The notes below the pieces were generated by a model. The model saw only the letters and a program-made list of their open reading frames with translations, searched no databases and was not told the DNA's origin. Shown here in pieces: positions 21,021 through 32,366 of a DNA stretch of 64,000 bases (the stretch's first letter is position 1; each line of letters opens with the position of its first letter). The stretch lies in assembly GCA_029641185.1 (NCBI GenBank), contig JAPWGK010000004.1:2356001-2420000 (forward strand), in the 5' to 3' direction. This stretch comes from Pseudofabraea citricarpa. Lineage: Eukaryota; Ascomycota; Leotiomycetes; Helotiales; Dermateaceae. A program made the translations under genes and the position numbers.

Positions 21021-23039
21021 TCAATCTTCGAGAAACATGCTATACATCATGTCATCTATATTTTCACCTTCCTCCCCCAGCTTCGAAGTTTCTAAAAGAA
21101 ACTTTCTTGCCGTGCAAGCCGAGCATCCTGCACGGCAGTACTCTGCACCAGCCTGTGATAAGAAGCTAACATTCTCTTCTAGCTGTGATTCAAGTGCAAA
21201 ATGAAGTGGAGCGTAGCCATCAACGTCCCCAGCGAACAGTTTAGCCCCTGCATCCACAAGTGATTTCAACGAAGCGACATTGGGTTTAGTTGCAGCAATG
21301 TGCAAAGCAGTCCGCCCTCGCTTTTCAGGAATATTAACATCGCAACCAGCATCAACAATGATTTTCAAGATATCGTCTCGACCTGCCCGTGCAGCCTCAT
21401 GCAGTGGCGTGGATCCAGAGTTAGATCTCAGGTTCATGATTTTCGGGCCGGATTCGTGTTGGAGGAAGAGTTCGACCGACCGCGGACAGCCAGAAAGTAC
21501 TGCTTCGTGCATTGCTGTACTGCCTTTAACATCCCTCAATTTCATCGTGTTCGTATCAACTCTTGGGAGTAGAGCCTCGATGGCTGAGACGCAACGGCTC
21601 TTTGCGGCATAGTGAAGCACGGTATTGCCGTATGGATTTTGATGAGAGAGATCGCTGACTCTAGGTATGAAAAGCTGCGCTATTTTGAGACTCTTGAGTG
21701 TGTTATCTGATTTAGTGAAATGATATGGTGCTAAAGCCGCATGAAGAGGGGTTTCACAATTCTTCGATGTTATCCTGTCACATGGTACTCCAGCTTCAAC
21801 AAGCATCTCGGCAATCTCGAATGCTGTACCGTATTCTCCAAAACCCGCAAATATCAGTAGCTGGTACATGAGAGAACTATTTCCGAAAAGTGGCGCGTTA
21901 TCTTCGAAGTCAAAGTCGACTTTGCCTGATTTTCGAAGGTCTAATATGAACTTAATAGGAGCTAGATGACCATGCCGAGTATGATGCCACAATTCCTCTT
22001 GTAATCCGTCGCATGGCCATTTTGTTGGCCCGAACTCTTTCATTTTTTCAAACAAAGGGACGGCCTTGATTGTCCCTAAGGATATGATAACATCCATTGG
22101 AGTACTGGAGATGGTATTACCATCCGCAGTTTGACCCCGGCGGTGCTGCTTTTCAATATTCGCTCCGAGATCTAAAAGCCTTTCCGCAGCACGCCACCGT
22201 CGCCGGCTCAAAGCGGTATCGAACAGCTCATCTAAGAGTTCAGTGCGAGAGGATAGCCTTTCTGGCACGTGTTCCATAAGATTTATCAAGAAAAGTTGCG
22301 TCTCCTCATTATCGTGATATATTGCCCCATGAAGAGGCAGTAAGTTACAGGTACTTTCGTGGAACAGATCTCCTCCATTAAAGATGAGTCTCTCAATTAA
22401 TTCTGGAGATGAATAGGCAGCTGCTTGGTATAATGGGTGTTCGTCTACGTCGTTTGGTGTATGAATATTAAGGTTGAATGACTTATAGACTTCTATGAAA
22501 AACATGGTTGTATTGAACTGGTCGTTCATGGCGGCGAGCATTAGCGGTGTCTCAATGCGGTCAGTTGTTGAGATAACATTAGCTCCTGCTGTGACGAGTT
22601 GGCGAACAACGTCTAAATGGCCATAAACAGCTGCACAATGTAGTGCAGTCCAGCCAAACTTGCTTCGAGACTCGATATCCACGCCCTTAGACAAGAAAAT
22701 ATCCACGAGTTTGGTGTTACCTGCTTCGGCGAAAATATGGAGCCAAGTATGCCTGCCTGGGAACGTGGCAGAAATTGCCCACTGTAGTGTTTTCTCCTCG
22801 AAATACTGCACCAAAAACCCAGAGCTCAAACTGCTAAAATAAGGCTTGAGTCTCTCACGAGTAAGAAACCACTCGTGCCCATTTTCATCACTTCTAATCG
22901 TGATAATTCTGTCGTATAGTTGTGGGAACAGTAAGGCGGAGTGCTTCTTCGAGATTTTAGCGAGGCAATTGAGCGATTCGTCTGATAAATGACCGCATAT
23001 GGCCATTAATAATTCCGATGGTAGTATGGCTAGACTCAT
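21021..23039 (-). CDS. F-box and ankyrin-repeat protein
   Basis: A single exon encodes 672 residues. The N-terminus (ILPSELLMAICGHLSDESLN, about residues 5-50) fits an F-box, which would link the protein to Skp1 and an SCF ubiquitin ligase. Ankyrin repeats follow. Clear ones are near residues 125-155 (GWTALHCAAVYGHLDVVRQL), 160-195, and a C-terminal block of about 490-650 with GNTVLHYAA, GSTAMHEAV, GSTPLHEAARAGRDDILKII, GRTALHIAA and GYAPLHFAL. Between them lie weaker repeats. The C-terminus has a short Cys cluster (CRAGCSAC). Such F-box/ankyrin genes form large, fast-changing families in ascomycetes. The substrate is unknown and no intron is needed. Confidence 0.85.
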   Translation of the reverse strand: MSLAILPSELLMAICGHLSDESLNCLAKISKKHSALLFPQLYDRIITIRSDENGHEWFLTRERLKPYFSSLSSGFLVQYFEEKTLQWAISATFPGRHTWLHIFAEAGNTKLVDIFLSKGVDIESRSKFGWTALHCAAVYGHLDVVRQLVTAGANVISTTDRIETPLMLAAMNDQFNTTMFFIEVYKSFNLNIHTPNDVDEHPLYQAAAYSSPELIERLIFNGGDLFHESTCNLLPLHGAIYHDNEETQLFLINLMEHVPERLSSRTELLDELFDTALSRRRWRAAERLLDLGANIEKQHRRGQTADGNTISSTPMDVIISLGTIKAVPLFEKMKEFGPTKWPCDGLQEELWHHTRHGHLAPIKFILDLRKSGKVDFDFEDNAPLFGNSSLMYQLLIFAGFGEYGTAFEIAEMLVEAGVPCDRITSKNCETPLHAALAPYHFTKSDNTLKSLKIAQLFIPRVSDLSHQNPYGNTVLHYAAKSRCVSAIEALLPRVDTNTMKLRDVKGSTAMHEAVLSGCPRSVELFLQHESGPKIMNLRSNSGSTPLHEAARAGRDDILKIIVDAGCDVNIPEKRGRTALHIAATKPNVASLKSLVDAGAKLFAGDVDGYAPLHFALESQLEENVSFLSQAGAEYCRAGCSACTARKFLLETSKLGEEGENIDDMMYSMFLED

Positions 23040-24552
23040 TGTTGAAAATCAATTTCAATGTTGCTTTGTTTTAAAAAGGGTCTTGTAGATAATGTGTTTA
23101 TTTAGAGGATCTGTCGCAAAATTATTCGCCTTTAATTCGACCACGGAGCTGATACTTGACGTGTCTCATAACGGCCTGTCTCACAAAATACACGTGCTGC
23201 CCAGATTTTTGGTAATGCGAATACGACAATGTGTCGAAGTACTTCTTTTCAATTTCAACTGGATTCGAGCTTTCAAGAAACAGCACGACATTTTCTTGGT
23301 AAGAAACTGAATTATTTACTGTTTTCAGGGACACCAAAATTCTTCGTTGGTAGAATAATTGAAGTTTCGTTCTATATTAGTGTTCATACATTGAAAGACT
23401 TTGCTGGCAGGGGACAGAAAACAGAAAATAAGTATAGATCTATACTATAGAATCATTCGCATCTACATTAAATTGTCTCTGTTCGAAGGGTCGGTTACAA
23501 CTGCTACGAAAGTGTATTTATAATCTCTCACCCGGACACCAAACTTTAAGGAATAGAGAGAGATGATGTTTCTGAGTACGGAGTACAACTAAGAGTGATA
23601 TCTCTTTGAATAATTACAATTATATTACCTTTCTCTCCTAAGCTAAGATACTTGATGTTACGGCTCCGGAGGGACATTTCCAAGGACTTTTGGCTCATTT
23701 GTTTTTGAGAGATATCAGCAACTTCTCCAAAACGTGAAATATTAACAGAATGAGTTATATGCCCATAATTGTAAAACAAATCAAAATTAGACAAAGAATG
23801 ATGGTGTTGTTCCCCCCCTCTATCTTCACCTCTGATTAACTTGAGCCATGCTTACGTACCCTCGAATCGAAGACAATCGCTCGGCGATGATAAACTTTCG
23901 AGCACATTGTTTTATGTGAGTTGCTTCGGGAAATTAAGTGACCCCACCTTTTGTTTGATGAAGTCGGAAAATTTATGGTGATATCGGACCCCGATACGAT
24001 ATCGCGTGGGTTAAGGGTCTGAGCTTGATGCATGGTGTACTGGGTGCGAGCGAGCGAAATGAATTCGGAAAAGCAGGGACAAATAACTTCAATAAATGAT
24101 ATCAACAGTATGAAACAGAAATGATGAGATGATTAGTCGATGTAGCACTGATTTTGGGTGCACACCGTTTAAACACCATGAAGCACACACCAGAAAATTC
24201 ACAGAGATAGCAAAACAGGCCAGTTCAAGTTCATGTTGATGTTGATATATTTCATGTGTCTAGCGTATGATTCCAGACTCCCCTCTCTCCCCTAAACAAA
24301 AAATGCTCATCTAATCCAAATCTATAAACTCCATCCCAATGCAAGTATCGCTCATCTATGCAGTCCACAATCCTAATACTCCTTCCCATGCTGATGCCGC
24401 TCGGACACCATATAAACACCTGGCATTCTCATAAATGCTTGATCAAACTCCATAATGTACAAATCCCATCCTGCCGGTCATTGAGATGTCCCTGGACACC
24501 CCAACCCGGTGCACCTCATTCCTGTGAAGCACCCATGTGGTTTGCCAGCTTC
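23040..24552. other. AT-rich gene-poor spacer
   Basis: Nothing supportable is seen in about 1.5 kb. Open frames are short, without family motifs or splice support. The left end must carry the promoter of the F-box/ankyrin gene, the right end the 3' flank of the small Ser-rich gene. Confidence 0.5.
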
Positions 24553-24804
24553 TCACTTCCGGTCAACGCTGAAGCGGACTTTGCCGCTGCTGCGGGAGGG
24601 AGAGTGCGATGACTTGGAAGATGAGGAGGAAGTGCTGGAGGTGTTTGATGAGGTCGAGTTGGTTCGGCGCGAAGCGTATGACTTGCGCTCGAAGGACTTC
24701 TCATCGTAGGAAGCATATGGGTTGCGGGAAGCTTTCTCCCAGTCGTATGCAGAGCGGTTGTCAGAGGTGGAGGCAGTCTTGGAGTAGTAGGTGTTGGAAG
24801 ACAT
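24553..24804 (-). CDS. Small Ser-rich basic protein of unknown function
   Basis: A single exon encodes 83 residues starting MSSNTYYSKTAS. The middle is Tyr/Glu/Lys-rich (AYDWEKASRNPYASYDEK). The C-terminal half is a Ser/Thr/Asn run ending in SGKVRFSVDRK. No signal peptide or membrane segment is visible, and most of it is likely disordered. The upstream sequence on the minus strand is a CT/CAAC-rich leader (about 24805-24960) like that of expressed fungal genes. This is the main reason, with the biased composition, to call it real. I do not recognise a family. Confidence 0.55.
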   Translation of the reverse strand: MSSNTYYSKTASTSDNRSAYDWEKASRNPYASYDEKSFERKSYASRRTNSTSSNTSSTSSSSSKSSHSPSRSSGKVRFSVDRK

Positions 24805-26216
24805 TGTTGGTGATGTGTGGTGGAAAGTGGGATGAGATAAAGCCGAAGTTGAAGTGAAGTTGAAGTTGAAGCTGAAGAAGAGTTGAAGAGCTGAGAAGAG
24901 AAGACGACTGAAGCGTGGTGATTATGCTGATGCGGTGAGAAGATGAGAGAGATCGAAGCTGATGAGGAGGATAGATGACGGGAGTCAGATGCTGCTTATG
25001 TAGATGTGCGGTGTCTACGTACAAGGCATATCTCTCGCGATAATAACAATGGAGATCTTTACACTTTCTTTGCGACAAGCGAGGCGCAGAAATCCTGCTG
25101 GGTCGTGTGGGTGCTGTTCGGTGGAGGCTTTTGGGATAAGCGGGTGCGGCGGGGTAACCGGACAGGCGTCGCTAGGGCATTGGTAGGGGCTGGTAGGGGC
25201 TGTTAGGGGCTGGTGGGCGCTGGTGGGCACTTGCGAGTGCTGGCGCCAGGCTTTCCCAGCGGATAAGCGACCGCTGATCAAACACATCATCCTTCCTCTG
25301 CATCCCATTTTTAACTCCTTTACGAAATGCACGCTGCACGACTTGAGCCTTGGCTGCAAATGCCTCGCCAGCGTCCCAGGATCAGCCCCGGACAGAAAGC
25401 TTCTCGAAGTCTGTCGTTTTGATCGTCCAGTCTCTCTGCTCAATGCCATGGAGCCTCTTCAGCCCTGCATCCCAGGCCACAGGAGCTCCTCTCCTTCTTC
25501 ATCTCCCTAGGTAGATTGTCTGCCCTACGGGAGTGGGGGATTCTATGAAACGGGAGCAGGATTGCGCAGACCATCATTTGGGGATTGCGCCATCCATTAC
25601 TTCAGTCTTCCGGCATTTCCCCTAGTTGCGAACCTCATACCTCTGCGGACTCTACGGAGAACAAGGAGGAGAGGGGACAGCAGCTTGACGAGCCTTGAGC
25701 ACTGTATTCGGCACGAGAACGAGCGTCTGCCTTTCAGAATGCCTTTTGTTTCATTCCATTCCACCTGGTGAACGAACTCCCGACCTCGTTTATTTCATTC
25801 TCTTCGCCTACTGTATCCTTCGCACCTCCAGTTCTGACGTGTATCAGATTGCGGACCCCTTCAATTCCGGCAGTGAAGGAAGGAGAAAATGCCTCGAAGC
25901 TTGCCAAGTCGGCAACTTGGGCAACACACTATCTTTGGTTCTGCTATGAAGCCAAGGGGTTTCAATCATTGCCGACTTCTTGAATCTGCTCCCGGATTAC
26001 TACCAATTGGCTAAAAAAGCACTCACCGACTATGGTGTTGTCGAACCTCCCAATCACACACCCACCCTCGTGGCAGCGAACAGCTCATAGGCCAACTCAT
26101 TTTGCAATTTTAGATACTTCTCTTATCCAATACCGACTAGCTACTCGTCACGTTCTATGGGACGTTATCGACTCACCAATCTCTCCTTGACCCGCTTCAT
26201 TTTCAACTCCCATAAT
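24805..26216. other. Spacer with leader of the small gene and a 10-bp tandem repeat
   Basis: The first 150 bases hold the CT-rich leader of the small Ser-rich gene. GC-rich sequence with a five-copy 10-bp repeat lies at 25181-25230. From 25500 to 26216 I see no gene. This stretch separates the conserved left side from the biosynthetic genes. Confidence 0.45.
25181..25230 (+). repeat. Five-copy 10-bp tandem repeat (TGGTAGGGGC type)
   Basis: Five direct 10-bp units follow each other without spacers: two identical TGGTAGGGGC, then TGTTAGGGGC, TGGTGGGCGC and TGGTGGGCAC. Confidence 0.85.
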
Positions 26217-27477
26217 TTATGCCAGGTCAAGGACTACTCGTCCGTGAAGTTTTCCCTCTGCCATCTCTTGAAAGACCTCGGTCAGTTTATCCATTTTTTC
26301 CAGCCTGAGATGAGTCTTCACTATCCCTCGTGCTGCAAGTTCGAGCACTTCAAGAGCTTCTCGTTGGCTACCAACTGCCGACCCAACAATTCTCAACTCA
26401 TCCAATACCATATGAGATGGAAAGGCGCGTCCAATTGCTTCATCATTACCTTCTGGCATACCGACACACACTAAGGTGCCGTGGAATTTGAGGAAACTCA
26501 ATGCCTGCGCATAGGCTTTGTTCGAAGCTGCACAGACGACAACGGCCGATGCGCCTCGGCCTCCCGTAATTCGTCTGACCTCCTCCTTGAGGCTACTATC
26601 ATCGAATTTGGTTATGTCCAGAAACTCTTCAGCTCCACATTCTTTGACGAGGCTTTCTTTGCTACCATGATCGATACCGAGGACACGAAATGCCATTCCT
26701 CGACTCGCAATCTGGCATGCCATGTGTCCAAGTCCGCCACCAGCTCCTGATATTACAATCCATTGGCCGCTCTTTACCATCGATTTACGCAAGGCCGAAT
26801 AAGCTGTCAATCCAGCGCAAAGCATTGGAGCGGCATCTGCTGATGCTAGAGAGTCCGGAATTGGCGTAACATAGCTAGCTGGCCCTAGTATGTATTGTTG
26901 AAAGGTCCCTGGATTGTAGTACCCTGAGACTTTTTGATGCTGGTCAAATTTGTCAATAAAATTACTCTTCTGGAGGAACATATACATACGTAGCAGACGC
27001 CATCAGCCCCTTCACGGCAAGGTGGGCAAGTGCCACAACAAGAAGCAATCCACTGGTTGTGTTAAGATATTTCACAAGACATGGATATTTTGAATCGAAC
27101 CTTGATACCGACTCTATCACCGACCTTGATGTTAGAGCTTATCAAAGTCGGTCCCAATTTATGCACGATGCCAATACCCTCATGTCCACCAACCTGGCCA
27201 GCTGGAGTGGGAAAGGGAAGTCCAGACCAGCCATTCCGCATCACTCCCAAATCGGAAGAGCAAACACCAGAATGCGTTCTGAGGCCTTCGATGTCAGCTT
27301 CATATGGTAATGTCAATGTTTAGTAATTCATTTGAAAAGAATGTTTACAACTGACAAGCGAATAAGCAATTCTCCAAGCCCTGGCTCTGGAGTTTCTAGC
27401 TCCACGAGCTTTGTCGAAATTGCACCCGGATTGTCATAGATCAATGCCTTGTAAGTCTTGGGTATATCTAAAGTCAT
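26217..27477 (-). CDS. Zinc-dependent alcohol dehydrogenase (MDR family)
   Basis: Minus-strand exons are 27477-27356, 27278-27101, 27052-26990 and 26939-26217, giving 361 residues. Motifs in order: catalytic-zinc Cys in THSGVCSSDLG, GGHEGIG, the structural-zinc lobe CCGTCPPCREGADGVC, second catalytic Cys in MLCAGLTAYSAL, and the NAD(P)-binding SGAGGGLGHMACQIA. The whole matches the yeast-Adh1-like fungal group, which interconverts alcohols and aldehydes. It is divergently transcribed from the aminotransferase across a 278-bp shared promoter. I infer it reduces or oxidises a pathway alcohol/aldehyde. A housekeeping ADH at the cluster edge is the alternative. Confidence 0.88.
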
Positions 27478-27755
27478 CTTGAATTTTAATATGGGTATTG
27501 TCAGAAAAGATAGGTTCGAGCAGATGGTTTGCTGGAATGACAGTTGCGATGCTATTTGGGTTCTGGCGATTGCGTCGCTTCTAGTGTTAGCGAACCCGAG
27601 AATCGGGGACTTTCCGATACGGCAATACCGAGATTTCTATCCAAACCTAGAAAGATAGATCCCCTTATTTTAGATCACTAGTATGTGTTTTTTTTAAATA
27701 GTAATTGCTAGCATTTTTTGTAATGTATAGTCAATTTATTTTCTCTGCGTAAAAA
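27478..27755. promoter_or_regulatory. Shared divergent promoter, ADH / aminotransferase
   Basis: This 278-bp spacer serves two diverging cluster genes. It contains CCGAGAATC at 27596-27604 followed by GGGG and CCGATACGG, all CGG/CCG half-sites of the kind Zn2Cys6 regulators bind. The site is about 119 bp from the ADH start and 152 bp from the aminotransferase start. Confidence 0.45.
27596..27604 (+). promoter_or_regulatory. CCGAGAATC element, copy 1 (candidate Zn2Cys6 site)
   Basis: Exact 9-mer shared with 41577-41585 and 55537-55545; here it lies in the ADH/aminotransferase divergent promoter and is extended to CCCGAGAATCGGGG, an imperfect palindrome with CGG/CCG ends. Confidence 0.35.
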
Positions 27756-29485
27756 ATGGCTCCACCTAGTGCGATTGACGAGATCTCCACTGTCGACCAA
27801 GAAACCTTCGATACAACAAATCTCACAGTCAACAGAATGGTTTTAGATAATTCAATTCTTAAGCACGAAGTTATTGGTACTGCGGATGTTGATCTATCTA
27901 ATAAATTGGTGTGGACTTTCTCATTTTGTTCATTATTCGAATGAATGACTGACCTTGTCCGTAGATAGTCGGAAAGCCGAAAGCCAAAAGATGGGACCGT
28001 ATGATATCCAAAAAAAAAAAAAAAGGAAATCCCAAAGAATTTGTCAACTAAGTGAAGCGCAGATATCTTGAGCATAGAGAGCTTGACGAGACATCCATCG
28101 AATATGAAACAAGCAGGCGAGTACATGAGCAGACCAGGTTTGATATCATTGGGAACTGGTCTGCCATCTAGCGAGTATTTCCCCATTAATAGTCTGGAAA
28201 TCAGAGTTCCGTCGATGTATACGCTGGAAGAACCTGAAATCTCGCTCTCAGTCGGAAAACAAAACGGTTATGGCAATTACGATTTGTCGATTGCCATGAA
28301 CTATTGTGGTGGTCCTGGCCAAGCTCAACTACTTCGCTTCGTGAAGGAGCATACCGAAATTGTCAGTAACCCGCCGTATGCTGATTGGCAATGTGCGCTA
28401 TCAATTGGAACTACCTCAGTCACGGAACAGACCTTTCGTATGTTTTGCGAACGAGGGGATTACATCTTATGCGAAGAATACACGTTCTCCTCAGCTGTCG
28501 ATACAGCTGATCCCTTGGGGATTAAGGTAGCTGGAATTGCGATGGATGAGCAGGGTTTGTTGCCTCTGAGTTTGGATGAGACTCTCAGCAATTGGAGTGT
28601 TGAGACCCGAGGAGCGAGAAAACCGCATCTTCTCTACACTATTCCGTCTGGCCAAAACCCCACAGGAGCAACCCAAAGTGCACAAAGACGTCGAGATATT
28701 TACAAGATAGCTCAAAAACACGATCTGTACATCCTTGAAGACGAGCCCTATTATTTCCTTCAGATGCAACCGTACTCCAAAGACAAAGTTATCCCACCTC
28801 CAAAGAACAAGGAAGAATTTCTCAAAGCTCTTGTTCCAACCCTGTTGAGTATGGACGTTGATGGGCGAGTGATGCGCGCTGATTCTTTCTCCAAAGTCGT
28901 CGGTCCGGGGCTAAGAACCGGTTGGATCACAGCATCAGAGCAAATAATCGAACGCTTTGTTAGACACAATGATTTCAGTACGCAAAATCCGAGTGGCGTT
29001 TCGCAACTTATTCTGTACAAGATTTTGGCGGAAGGTTGGGGACACGAAGGCTATTTCAAGTGGCTGATCAATCTTCGTCTCCAATACACCAACCGAAGGG
29101 ACACAACCCTTGGAGCTTGTGAAAAGTACCTTCCTAATAGCATTGTATCTTGGACACCTCCATCAGCTGGCATGTTTGTAAGTTTCTATGGTGCCCTAGA
29201 TAAAATATGCCACTAATCAAATTCAAGTTATGGCTCAAGGTAGACTGGAAGAAACATCCTCAAGCTGAGAATAAGAGTCTCGTAGCCCTCGAACATGATA
29301 TATTTGTGGATGCAGTGGAACAAGGCGTTTTGGTTTCTAAAGGGAGTTGGTTTATTGCTGAACGGACTATTGTTTCTGATAAGATGTTCTTTAGGCTTAC
29401 GTTCGCTACGGCCTCTTCTGAAGAAATCCAAAAAGCTGTGGAGAGGTTCGGTGTAGCGGTCAGACGGTCTTTTGAACTTGTTTGA
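27756..29485 (+). CDS. Aro8-like aromatic/branched amino acid aminotransferase (PLP, fold type I)
   Basis: Exons 27756-27908, 27965-27998 (34 nt), 28063-29177 and 29228-29485 give 519 residues. PLP-dependent class I/II aminotransferase features: ISLGTGLPSSEYFP near the N-terminus, GYGNYD, SGQNPTG (cofactor phosphate region), and the Schiff-base Lys in SFSKVVGPGLRTGW. The long N-terminal extension and the GKPKAKRWDH segment, recovered only by using the 34-nt exon, match fungal Aro8-type enzymes that transfer amino groups between aromatic amino acids and 2-oxo acids. The donor at 27909 (GTGTGG) is weak. Next to an O-methyltransferase and PKS genes, it could supply or aminate a pathway intermediate; that is inference. 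Confidence 0.9.
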
Positions 29486-30131
29486 TCTGCCTCGAAAAGA
29501 ATTTCTCAAATCATTCGCAAGTCTAGAATGTTAGAGAATTTTAGGCCACTATTATGCTGAGATATCATTGTTTTGTTTGGTAACTAAGTTGTCATCTAAG
29601 CTTACATATTTTTGAATTTGAATGAGGCTCAAATTAATTTGCAAGTAAAACCCAAAAATAAAAGGCGTGTTAGATCACGAGTCTAGAAAGCTTTATGTCT
29701 TTGAAATGTTACACTTCTTTTCATATCATTGTAAGCAACCTCAATTTCTATTCAATGACTTGTAGCAAGTTATTCTGCGTTCAGATTTTAGTATCAAAGC
29801 CCGAATGTTCCCGAAAAGGAAATTCCGACAGGGGTTCTCCGAACGTGTCAACCGCCGATGCCCATTGTGTCTCGGAGAGAAAAACCACATCCTTGCAGTA
29901 AAGGTAAAAAATGGCATCTAACTTCCGAGTAAAGCATTCGCCGGAAACTCTTTTTGGTTTTCTTTTGGCCTTTTGTGGAATAAAATAATACCTTCGGAGC
30001 AACTATTTCACACACATAGCACTTTATTCCTTAAGAGCATATATAGACTAAATTCGTCTTCAGTGGAATCTAGCCCATCCAAGTTTCGATTTATCACCCA
30101 GTTTTAGTCAAATTCAAGTTCTCTTAGGAAC
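29486..30131 (+). promoter_or_regulatory. O-methyltransferase promoter region
   Basis: No gene is seen in this AT-rich region. A TATA-like ATATATAG lies at about 30039-30046, some 90 bp before the methyltransferase ATG. Several CCG/CGG half-sites (TTCCGACAGG, CTCCGAACG, TCTCGGAGAG) cluster at 29820-29880. Confidence 0.45.
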
Positions 30132-31521
30132 ATGTCTGGACAGCAGTCCCAACTTCTTGGCTTGGCAGCAGATATTCTTGTCCGCACCAAAACCATTACC
30201 GACAAACTCAATGCTGGTGGATATTCAGAGCCAACATTTGAGCTGGACACTCCCAGAAATCTCTGGGAAGACTCTAATCTAGAATTAGATGCTACGAGAT
30301 CTAGTCTAATCGAGGCTGCAGTGACCCTCATCAATCTTGTTAATGGTCCAATGCTTTTCATCCGAGAACTCTTCGGAAGTCACTTTGACATCGCGGCATT
30401 CCAAGTCATGATCGAATGTAAAGTTGTTGATGCTATCCCGCTAGATGGATCTATCTCTCTTTCAGATCTGAGTCAAGCAGTGCAAATTGATGAGGATCGA
30501 TTGGTCCGAATGATCAGACTGCTAACAACCCAGCATTTTATGAAGGAAGTCTCAGAGAATCTCTTCGCACATACATATGTGTCTGCTTTGTTGGTCAAAG
30601 ACAAAGAATTAAGAGCACAAGTTGAGATGCAATTTGATGAGATGCACAAAGCAAGTGTCGAGACTGCGGATTACTTCAAAGCCTGTGGCTCGTCCAAAGA
30701 GAGCCACGATTCACCTTTCAAGTTTAAGTGGGGAAAGCCTTTCTATCAGTGGTACGAGGATAATCCAGATAAAGCAGTCAGATTTGCCGATGCACAAGAG
30801 GGCATTGCTAAATGTAAGTCCACTCGCGGTATCATTGCAAGTCTGAATAAACGGTTGCTAATAAATTTGCTAGTTGACCGAGATGCCACCAGTATTTTTA
30901 ACTGGGTGCGCGATGAAGCACAAAAGCCAACCACCATCGTGGATGTCGGTGGTGGAAGCGGTCATATTGCACTAGATCTTGCTCGGAAATTTCCACATCT
31001 CAAATTTGTGGTCCAGGATTTGTCAGAGAACATGTTTTCGGAGACTTCCAGAGGAGCCGATCCAGATCTTTTGTTACGGGTCTCATTTGCTAAGCAGGAC
31101 TTCTTCGAACCTCAACCCGTTGACCTTGACGTTTCAGCGTACCTCCTTCGTTCATGCTTGCACAACTGGGGCGATGATGATGCTGTCAAAATCGTTAGAG
31201 GGTTTCTACCTGCAATGCAAGCAAACCCCAACGTGGTCCTGCTTATCAACGAAAGTGTTATTCCAGAACCAGGAACCATCAACTTGCACGAGGAAAGAAA
31301 GCTAAGACAGGGAGATATGGCAATGTTGGTTATTGCCAACGCCAAACAACGAAGTGAAGGAGATTGGAAAGCTTTGGTGCGTACCGCAGACGCAAAGTTG
31401 AAGGTGAGATATGTTTGTTGTCTGTAATATCCTGGACTAAAATAAACTATAGGTTGCGAGGATTCTAAGAGATAAGGGTACGATGGGCTTGATTGAAGTT
31501 CGATATATAGATGGAAACTAA
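30132..31521 (+). CDS. SAM-dependent O-methyltransferase (plant caffeate-OMT-like, fungal polyketide type)
   Basis: Exons 30132-30813, 30874-31403 and 31453-31521 give 426 residues. The first intron (60 nt) is in frame and could be missed. The N-terminal half is helical with a winged-helix dimerisation region (about 60-150). The C-terminal half has SAM motif I (VDVGGGSGHIA), the motif around FVVQDL, and LRSCLHNWGDDDAVKI with the usual catalytic-base His region. The last exon, giving ILRDKGTMGLIEVRY, restores the usual C-terminal strand. These enzymes methylate phenolic or enolic hydroxyls. In this cluster a phenol or side-chain hydroxyl of the polyketide is the likely target. Confidence 0.9.
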
Positions 31522-32366
31522 ATCTACTGGAAGATGATAGGAATTCTGGCAAGGTGGCTGAAAAGAATGAACTCAAGAAATAGAGAATGATGGAATAAAA
31601 TTCACTTCCATCCTACTCAGATAAGAGACAAAGTTGGATATTTTAGTCATGTTTCGCATTTATAACTAAGTACTATGAAGTCGCACTATTCATGCTTACC
31701 ATCAATATATGAGTGCTGCCCACAAAAGAGACCTTCTGTTATGCCCGGTACAGCTTTTTAAAGAGGTCTGATTGGACTTGCTGAAACTATTTACGAGATT
31801 AACTGATAAAAAAGTTTAGAGACACAATTATTGGTGATATGAAGACATATACTCGCGTTTATGTAATCAAATATATGGATCTAGATCTTCACCAATCAAT
31901 AGTTACTATAGATATGGTATTTACCTAGCTATGCATCATTTAATATGGAGCTTCTTTTGTGAGTGCGATTCAAAAATTATTTTGACTTTATGTCTCAGCT
32001 GCTCGTTAACCAAATTACAATACCATAAGATTTCAATTATCCTTTGACCCCTTTGTATTAAAGCTTAATTTGTTATAACCCGCAGGACCCTCAGTATATG
32101 AATTTAAGACATGCTTGACTTGGAATTTCTTTTAGATTCTAGTTATAGAGAAAGATATAACAAAATTCCAATTTTTAGTCTAAACTTGTAATGATTTGAG
32201 TTCAAAATAAATTCTGATTCAAAAATTTGACAGTTGAGCTTCCACACACCTTCACTACCTTTTTTCATATATAGTAGTGCAAGATTACTCCTCAGCCCCC
32301 CTAATGGCAAACCTCCACACCCTTCTCATAGCTACGACTACTTCCTATATTCGAGAGCCGAGCTAT
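31522..32366. other. AT-rich convergent spacer
   Basis: Both neighbours end here. The 845 bases are very AT-rich with no open frame worth calling; strongly AT-biased sequence like this can result from RIP-type mutation but no repeat copy is present to test it. Confidence 0.5.
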
